Both the position numbers and the translations under genes were made by a program. From Datisca glomerata (taxonomy: Eukaryota > Streptophyta > Magnoliopsida > Cucurbitales > Datiscaceae), in contig QANY01013411.1 of NCBI GenBank assembly GCA_003255025.1, positions 62,001 to 126,000 on the forward strand: a DNA stretch of 64,000 bases, given 5' to 3'. Positions 57,055 through 64,000 of this stretch are shown one piece after another. A model generated the notes under the pieces. It saw only the letters and a program-made list of their open reading frames with translations. It was not told the origin of the DNA and searched no databases. Within the stretch, counting starts at the first letter, position 1, and every line of letters begins with the position of its first letter.

Positions 57055-59377
57055 GACCCTAACTTGAGCTCGCATTCAATAGGGATGTCGGAGTTGACGG
57101 GATATCTTTAAAAAGTTTTCTTAAAATAAAAAAAATAATGAGATGGTAGATTTTGCTAATGGAAAGGAAGAAATAATAATAACAATAATAATAATGAAAG
57201 TAAATTTATGCATGAGAAATTATATTGCGGAAAGTGAAAGTCCTGAAGTACTCAATTTTATTCAATTAGTAGAGCCATCCACTACATTTAGTATGTAGAA
57301 TTCAATTACTTCACAATATGAATTTATACCAAATGGCCAAAATGACCCAAATCCCGGTTGATTTTTTCCAAAAACTTAGACAAGTTCTCCCTATTAAGAT
57401 GGATGGGCAAAACACTTCTCTTAAAAAATGATACTTCTTCCACCAAATTATTTGCTCTCACAGCCATGCCTTTCATCCATTCCACGGCCTATTCAGATCA
57501 TTGTCGAATCAAGTCGTACTCTTGTTGTAGCAATTGGTAATCATATCTCAGTGCATTGACATTAGCATCGTTGTTTCTTGCCAATTTCTCTACAACGTTC
57601 AGATAAGCTCTAAGTTGGTGTTCGAGGCTCGCGATGACTTTCAATCGTTCTTCACAATCATTTGTTGACTTGGTCTTTCTAAATTTTTTATTTTCTAAAT
57701 CAACTTGTAAATTATCAGCAATTCATCGTAATGAGTTATATGTTCTTCTAACTCAACGATGTATGCATTTTTCTTATCGACAGTCCCCTTCACATCTTAT
57801 AAAACCTCTTGTACAAGCTTATTTTTCCTTTCTAACTTCATGATTCGATACTCCTATTCATAGATTACCCCTTGTAAATTCTCATAGTCTTTTACCATCT
57901 TTCTAATTTTATTGTTCAGTTGGCGAGTGTCAGTTCCCAACTCTGAGTTTTTCCACTTCAGATATTCCCTATCCTCAACCTTGTTTCTCAAATGTCTGAG
58001 TTATTTTTCGGCTTCAATCATGTGTTTGTCAGACAAATTCGTCTCGACTATTAGACGTCTATTTTCTTCCAAAAGAGCTAAATTCTATTGACGCTCCTCA
58101 TATAACTCATCCCGCTCCTCCTTTTTAACAATATCCTGATGAGCTTCTAGTAACTTGTATGATTTTAAATCCTAAACTAGTAAGGCAATAATTACTTTGC
58201 CTCTACTCTCAAACCATGCTTCATACTCCTTTGTGCAGTTCATGCAGTTTTTCTCATTTTAATCCTTTCTCGTTATTTTCCAAGCTCTAATCAGCTGCTG
58301 CAGTTTTTGTTCAATATCTTGAAAATCATAACTGATCTCAATATCCTTCAATGTGTGCGTGGCAGGGATAAATTGTCTCATGTATAATTGATGGAGCACC
58401 ATTAGCGGAGCATAACTAGTATAGTCCCATGGTCTTGGGAGTGGGACCCATTGAAAGTTGTCACATCTATAGATCATCGATGTCAATGGCATCTAGTGGG
58501 CTTTCCATATAACATCCTCATTTTTCAACTTTGATAGGTGTGAGAGCCACGCCCATTATGTGAGAAACTGCGGATTCCATTTGACCATTCCAAATTCTAG
58601 AATGAGAATTCTCGTCTTCATCCATAAACTTGAAAAATTAACTTGATGACATTTGAAATTTGGTGGACATCATAGATGGCTAAGAATCTAAATATGTAAA
58701 AGAGATGGAGAGCCGATGAACTTCCCTTTTTCCAAACACTCGGATGTGATTTAAGGAACCAAAATTCTCAGCGTGAATTGAGATAACAGGGTTAACACCA
58801 TGTTCAACTTGAAGGATCATTTTTATCACTTTATCATCCGCATAACCTTCAATCTTTGGGAAAAATACAGTGTCATAAATACATAGAGCATAAAGAGTGA
58901 TACCCTTATCTTCTTCCAAGACATTTTTGGTGAGGTCTAGGAGGTAATCTAGCGGTACACACTCACTCCCCCTTTAACTTTCAGCCTTTTCTCAATCTTA
59001 GATCCATAGACAACAGTACCCAAGAGCTTGGATAAATCTCTCTTCAATGTGAGCTTTTTATCGTAATTATAAACTTTATCCAAGTTTTGTAGTGGGAAAT
59101 TCAGTAGGGCTTGATGTTCTTCGATTGTAGGAGTAAGATATATTGTTCCAAAGGTGAAACATCTATACACAGGGTCCCATAACTGCATTAAAGCCTCAAG
59201 AATGGGAGCGTTGACTACAATATACAGAAGATAAGTGATGTGATCATATTTGCCAACAAACAAGTTTTTTTGCTCCGGTGAAAAATCCTCCCATATCTTC
59301 TTCAACCTCTCCAAGTCGGTGTGTGAGAACTCTATATTAGTGATTGATGGTAGAAGAAGAACATCCTCCTTTTTCAT
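57055..59377 (-). pseudogene. Ogre-like extra N-terminal ORF (before gag), copy 2
   Basis: Starts MKKEDVLLLPSITNIEFSHT at 59377. 58949-59377 is open for 142 codons: LERLKKIWEDFSPEQKNLFV, GKYDHITYLLYIVVNAPILE, ALMQLWDPVYRCFTFGTIYL, TPTIEEHQALLNFPLQ. This all-helical domain with 'W-D-P-x-x-x-C-F-T-F-G' is the one found in the ORF ahead of gag in Ogre elements (annotated as a plant domain of unknown function, DUF7745 as I recall). It continues at 58680-58919 (ALCIYDTVFFPKIEGYADDK) and 58259-58492, then a coiled coil to about 57400. Function unknown. Several frame breaks. Confidence 0.75.
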
Positions 59378-59524
59378 ACAATCTCCTTTTTATTTTTGTG
59401 TTTCCTCTGACCATTAGGCTACTGTAACTTGATATTATATCACATTCGAAGTAGAAGTCATGGTCTCTAAAATATAAATGAATTGAATACTTATTTACAA
59501 TCCCAATTATGCAGCATGATGCAT
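59378..59524. other. Leader between the extra ORF and the LTR remnant
   Basis: No primer binding site recognised here; the inner end of the 5' LTR and probably the PBS have been lost. Confidence 0.5.
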
Positions 59525-60570
59525 TTTGTATTCATTTTTGAAAGTATCATTTGGTACATTTTGTGTCCTAAAAATTAACAAAATAAATGATCTTTAATGG
59601 GTGGTACAAAGACTATTGAAAAGTAATTTTTTAGTTTTTAAATTTTTTGAAAATCAAAGCATTATTGGAGTTATCTCGGTATCCCAAAAATAACCTCTCA
59701 CTTTAGTAGTTCGAGAGATTTGGTATCCCAAAAAACTTAAATTCCGTCATAAAATTTTTATTGAAAATCAAATAATGAAATTAACAAGAAATTGAAATCT
59801 AATTGTTATGATTTTAATCCATACATATTTGAACATTAATTCTAATAATAAGGGAATGAGACAAGAATTAAATTATAAGCATAGCAATATGGCAATAGAA
59901 TATAAATAAAGAAGAAATAAGAAGGGATAACAACTATAAAGGAAAAAAAGAATAATGAAAAAAATGTCAAAGATGATAAGAAAAATGTATGACAAATATG
60001 AAGAGAATGTGTATAATAAAGAGAAATGAATAATATGTGAAACATGTAAAAAATAATACATAAAAATATAAATTAAAAAAATACCCACATTAATAAAAAA
60101 TTGAAAAAAATAATAGAATAAAAAAGACAAAACAAAAAATGAAATAAAACAACAACTAAAATAAAAAAACAATGGAAGAGAGAAAGAGAGAGAGAGAGAG
60201 AGAGACAAAGGGCATCACCCTCTGCCCTGTTTAATAAGAACAAAATGGAATCACCTTCTCTTAAACGGAAGAGTGTGATTCACCTCTGTCAAAAGAGAGG
60301 GTGATGTCATCCATTTTCTTTAAGTAATAGTTATACTATTATATATATAAATGAATATTAATCTTTTATAATTAAATAAATTAATAAATGAAAAATGTTT
60401 AATTTCATAATTGGTACATGTAAATACATAGTTGGCATGAAAATATCATTTTTTACTACATAACCTACTAATTACCGTTTTTTATAATTTTTATTCAAAT
60501 ATCAAATAAATTTCAAAATAGATTTTTTAGGGATACAAATATACGCTTTTTTCATTTTGAACACCAAGTA
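59525..60570 (-). mobile_element. 5' LTR of the Ogre-like element, truncated at both ends
   Basis: 59537-60560 matches 37774-38391 plus 39480-39870, e.g. 'atttggtacattttgt', 'ttggtatcccaaaaaac' and 'gagaatgtgtataataaag'. Missing relative to the other LTR: ~240 bp on the inner side and ~1.3 kb on the outer side. A GA microsatellite (60178-60206) sits where the other LTR has its 1.09-kb insertion. Minus-strand frames here (59842-60208) are poly-hydrophobic low complexity, not genes. Confidence 0.85.
60178..60206. repeat. GA microsatellite
   Basis: Run of GA dinucleotides with one interruption. Confidence 0.9.
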
Positions 60571-60589
60571 ATGTTAATTCGTGTATCCA

Positions 60590-61500
60590 TGACCAATTAA
60601 TGAATCTTAGGTGTCCTACTCTAAGTGATTTTGACTTGTACAAAAATATATTTTGTCCAGAATAATGGCAAGGGATGATAGCAATCAACCCTTTTAGAAA
60701 TAAAAATTCATCAATGGCTTAGAAAATTTATTTGCCCATAAAATTAGAATAGTCCTTAGTGATGACCTAGGAATATATACTATAATAGTCTCACCTATGG
60801 TACAATTATCACCACAATACAAAAGGAATGTCTAAGATGTGTATAGACATAGAACAAACAAATTAAAACAGAAAAGAAAACTGGCAAATATGAATTAGGT
60901 AATTTCTGTGAGTAATATGATTTACCCGCTATTCTTCATTCCCAAAAGAATAGGACAAATTCTCATCTAAATCCTAGAAGAGTTTACAACCTTATAAGAA
61001 AAAAATACCACAAATAGAAGGATAAATTTTTTGACAAATACTTCTCTAAGAATAAAAATTATAGAAAACAATTTAATAAAAAATTATTGATAAAGTAAAA
61101 TTAAGTGTGTTTAATGTGGTCAGAATAGTCATTTTTCAATACTTGTCAAGTCAAAAATAAAATTAATAAATTAAAAATCTCTGATGAAGATAAACAAGAA
61201 TTATTTAAAATCATAGAATTAATAGATTACTATGAAAGCAGTAATGAAGACTTAGAAGAATTTGTATCCCCTAAATCAGATGAATCAAACTCTTCAAGTT
61301 TTGACAATGATTCTCTTAACATTTTATTGGGATGCAGCTATAGTCGTTGTCAGAAAAATATTAATGCTTTAAATAAAAATTAAGAACAAGAAAATATCTT
61401 TTAGATTTAATTAGCAAAATTAAAAATCTTAAATTAAAACAAGAATATCTTGAAAGACTTAGAAATGTTATACAGAAGAAGAAAAAATATTAGGTCTAAT
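60590..61500 (+). pseudogene. Endogenous caulimovirid capsid domain and zinc finger
   Basis: Reads LMNLRCPTLSDFDLYK (about 60597-60645), a strongly conserved caulimovirid capsid motif, then YELGNFCEQYDLPAIL-type residues and a basic tract (60890-61080). A CCHC knuckle remnant follows at about 61090-61135, second position now a stop, and then acidic Ser/Asp/Glu-rich sequence (EDLEEFVSPKSDESNSSSFD). In the family this protein forms the particle and binds the pregenomic RNA. Frame repeatedly broken. Confidence 0.75.
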
Positions 61501-61830
61501 AATAATAATGCAAGCCTTTCACAAACACTTGAAAAATCAACAAAATCAAAGGAAATGAAAAAGAAGTTACTCTCAGGAACTATAAAAAGAAATAAAAAAT
61601 ATTAAAATTGAAATAAAAGAATTAAAAAAATTCAAACACAGAAATAACAAAAGAATTAAATCTTTTAAAAATAGAGAATTGAATTAAAAATCGTGAATCC
61701 AGTGAACTAGAAGAACCTAGTAAATTCTCAATTTCTGATAATGAAGTTGAATAACCTATTGTCAACAATAAAGATGATGATAATTTCATCCAAATCCTTA
61801 ATCACACCAAAATAAAAAAAATGGCACATA
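61501..61830 (+). pseudogene. Endogenous caulimovirid, Lys/Glu-rich spacer before protease
   Basis: AT-rich, broken frames of Lys, Glu, Asn and Ile residues, consistent with the coiled-coil spacer between capsid and protease. No motif. Confidence 0.45.
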
Positions 61831-62145
61831 ATGGTCAGAATAATAATTCAAAATTTTGATTTCACTTCAATGGCCATGATTGATTCAGGAGCTGATTTGA
61901 ATTGTATGCAGGAAGGACTCGTTCCTACCAAGTACTTCAAGAAGATAAAAGAATATTTGTCCTCTGTCAATGCTACTCGAATGTTTATCAATTATGAAAT
62001 CCCCAAAGTTCATATTTGCCAAGACAATGTATATTTTAAAACATCATTTGTCTTGGTAAAAAATATAACAGATAAAATTATTTTAGATTTACTTCATTTC
62101 TCTATTGTATCCTTTTACAATAGAGTATGATGGGATAATTACTTA
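61831..62145 (+). pseudogene. Endogenous caulimovirid aspartic protease
   Basis: A clean 99-codon frame. MAMIDSGADLNCMQEGLVPT carries the catalytic D-S-G-A at residues 17-20, followed by KYFKKIKEYLSSVNATRMF and TDKIILDLLHFSIV, where family members have G-T-P-F after I-L. The D-[ST]-G-A-D-x-N-C-[IM]-Q-E-G-L box is typical of petuvirus/florendovirus-like caulimovirids. In the family it matures the polyprotein. The best-preserved part of this insertion; no longer joined to capsid or RT in frame. Confidence 0.85.
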
Positions 62146-62640
62146 TCTCATGGATAAACCTGTGAAATTCAAATTTGTTTTTTTTCTCACAATGAGAAAT
62201 TGAAAACATTTTTTGTAAATATAAATTTAATTTCTTGTAGAGAAAAATAATTATATTTTTTACAAGATGAAATAAAATTCAAAAGAATTGAAGAACAACT
62301 TCCTACTTTTCAAAAAAAATTAAAATATTTAAAAGGAAAAATTATAAAAATTTGTGTACTGACATTCCTAATACATATTGACAAATCCAGGCATATGGAC
62401 TTGATAAAATAAATTTATATTTGGTCGTTATAAATGGAACGTAATGTCATTTGCTTCAAGAAAATTTCAGAATATAATGAATGAAATCTTTAATCAATTT
62501 ATTGATTTTTTAGTTGTTCTCATTAGTAATATTTTATTTCTCTGAATATGTTAAACAATGCTGAAAACATTTTAAATTATTTCCAAGATAATGAAATAAA
62601 ATAGTTTAGTTATCTTTACAAGAAGAACCAAATTGGTTCG
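62146..62640 (+). pseudogene. Endogenous caulimovirid reverse transcriptase, deleted and mutated
   Basis: The first part of the RT is largely gone: after the protease only scraps are seen (62160-62400), then around 62430 a frame gives GRYKWNVMSFASRKFQNIMN and EIFNQFIDF, the region before the active site. The catalytic Y-x-D-D position reads LVVLISNILFL, so both Asp are lost. Copying of pregenomic RNA would be impossible. Confidence 0.7.
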
Positions 62641-64000
62641 ATCTAAGAATAGATTTTCAAGACTTGAAATTTTATTATTCCATTATTAAAGCAGTTAATC
62701 AAACCATACAATTTGCTCTATTAAATCAAGAATTGCTTTTAACTTTCAAAATCAAGAAACTCAATGGCAGGGCAAACATTTTGTGCTCAAAACTCTCATT
62801 CATTAATTATGGTCATAAATGATTTGAATATCCAAGAAATGTATGGATTGATGAATTGGATGAAATTTTGGAAGATGTTGGGATGAAGTATGACTTCAAT
62901 GCAACGCTAGATCAATGGTATGAAAAAAGTGGAAAAATAAGTTTTCACAAGGATAATGAAATCTGTTATGAATCTATGATAACGGAAAAGTTTTAACTGT
63001 GAACCTTTTAGAACAAGCAATTTTTAAAATTGAATTTTCCGACAAAATAATCAAAGAATTTTTTATACTGGAAGGAACTTTCTTCGTCGTGCCTGATGGA
63101 TTTCAAAAAAATCATAGGCATGCTATTGAATCCTTAAACAAAAAGAATTAGTATCACTTTAAGAAAATATGTGAGAATGATGAATGCTTCAATTATAGAA
63201 GAGCTTTCGACTCAACAATTGGCTCTTAAGGCCCAAATCAAGGAGGAGACTTCTACTTATAAGCAAGCCCAATTTACAATACTTAGGTTCATCAGACCCA
63301 TTACCAATCAGCCCTGGTCAACCAATTTGACCATTTCTCAATTACCAACCTTTAATACCCAATCATTCCATCAGCCAATTACAAATTATAAAAAATCATC
63401 TCATTATTTCAGAAAAATTTCTAGTAAAATCTCTTTCATATGAAGGCACATTCACTCATTTGAAAGATCCTGCTAAAATAGCAAAAGCCCATTTTCTCCT
63501 AGAATTCCACTTTGTCCCTGGCCACAGAGACAAAAAAAACTCAGTTTCTATAAATAGATTCTCTTATAAACTAAATCCATTAAGATTAGTCCAATAAAAA
63601 ATACCGAAGGAAGAATCCTCTATCATTGCTTCTATATTCTCAAAATCATAACAATGAAGGAATTGAAAGCCCATCCTTCAGGCCCCAAAATTCTTTTAAA
63701 TAAAAGATAATATAATTATTTTGACTATATTGATCATTGACACATGAGTTTCCTGCATCAAAATAGTGATTCTTCCTATCCATGGATTTTAAATTTTGAC
63801 AAGAATTTCAAAATTAATCTTCCAAATTGGTTCTTAAGATGGTGGTCCATCCATAGTCCTATCTTAGAAATATTTCCAATCGAATTTCAACGAACTTTTA
63901 ATTTATTTCTGAAAACATACAATCCCTCATCAATTGAGGTTTCTTTGCCTCAATTACTCTTCTTTACAAAAAACACAAAATACCCTAGATTTTAAAGTGG
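62641..64000 (+). pseudogene. Endogenous caulimovirid-like polyprotein pieces downstream
   Basis: Readable stretches: EYPRNVWIDELDEILEDVGM (about 62826-62885), YVRMMNASIIEELSTQQLAL (63165-63225), and at 63744-63995 SSYPWILNFDKNFKINLPNW, FLRWWSIHSPILEIFPIEFQ. The last resembles a Trp-rich segment in caulimovirid-like polyproteins of plant genomes; I cannot place it precisely. RNase H is not recognised, so a deletion or rearrangement after the RT is likely. The insertion continues beyond the window end. Confidence 0.5.

Larger units (their letters stand above)
50301..58233 (-). repeat. Duplicated interior of the Ogre-like element, copy 2
   Basis: See copy 1. This copy continues without a break past 58233 into the N-terminal extra ORF and the 5' LTR part, so it is the one physically joined to the right end. 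Confidence 0.95.
37536..60570 (-). mobile_element. Ogre-like Ty3/gypsy retrotransposon (composite, duplicated interior)
   Basis: Minus-strand element with order 5' LTR part (right), extra N-terminal ORF, gag, protease, RT, RNase H, integrase, 3' non-coding region, 3' LTR (left). The extra ORF before gag, the possible intron before RT and the long LTRs are the marks of the Ogre branch of the Tat lineage. It interrupts the endogenous caulimovirid. The coding interior appears twice across an assembly gap (50184-50300), so the true length is uncertain. All domains are disrupted. Confidence 0.8.

Noticed and set aside
59842..60208. Hydrophobic minus-strand frames resembling membrane proteins
   Set aside because: Low-complexity AT-rich LTR sequence with GA microsatellite; the matching frame in the other LTR is different.

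Overview
The window is intergenic, repeat-dense DNA from a flowering plant, most likely a eudicot. The evidence is AT-rich sequence, several lineages of plant LTR retrotransposon, initiator-Met-tRNA primer sites, a CACTA transposon and remains of an integrated plant pararetrovirus. I see no intact host gene, no tRNA or rRNA and no bacterial feature. Almost every coding stretch is a broken piece of a mobile element; the coding calls below are therefore pseudogenes read through stops and frameshifts.

Layout. 1-1054: 3' non-coding tail of a plus-strand Ty3/gypsy element of Tat type, with an 80-bp tandem repeat. 1055-9097: a very decayed Ty3/gypsy element (chromovirus-like ends), whose 5' LTR holds a 1.06-kb insertion and whose 3' LTR is cut short. 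9098-9782: unassigned DNA ending in a scrambled repair junction. 9783-15257: a Ty1/copia element (5' LTR truncated, internal gag duplication, 449-bp 3' LTR), lying against the RNase H tail of a probable LINE (15264-15610). 15610-18520: a GGGCC-rich non-autonomous element split by a clean 2,040-bp CACTA element with a TAA target duplication. 18521-20097: nothing recognised. 20098-27235: a minus-strand Tat-lineage gypsy element (gag to integrase) with a plus-strand antisense ORF and its own promoter-like region at the 3' end. 27236-28867: AT-rich, no gene. 28868-32880: a second Ty1/copia coding region.

33989-37535 and 60575-64000 are two parts of one endogenous caulimovirid (pararetrovirus) on the plus strand: intergenic promoter, PBS, movement protein and capsid-N-side region on the left; capsid zinc finger, protease and RT remains on the right. 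They are separated by 23 kb of a minus-strand Ogre-like gypsy element with LTRs at 37536-41179 and 59525-60570. Inside it nearly 8 kb of coding sequence is present twice (42422-50183 and 50301-58233), separated by a 117-N assembly gap. Both copies carry the same protease-killing deletion and the same gag stop, so one derives from the other, or the assembly has placed two alleles in tandem.

The elements do not act together; they record nested insertions. Points of most interest are the virus split by a retrotransposon, the duplicated dead Ogre copy, a splice-acceptor region retained in only one copy, the antisense ORF in the Tat element, one tandem-repeat family at three loci, and the templated filler junction near 9.75 kb.
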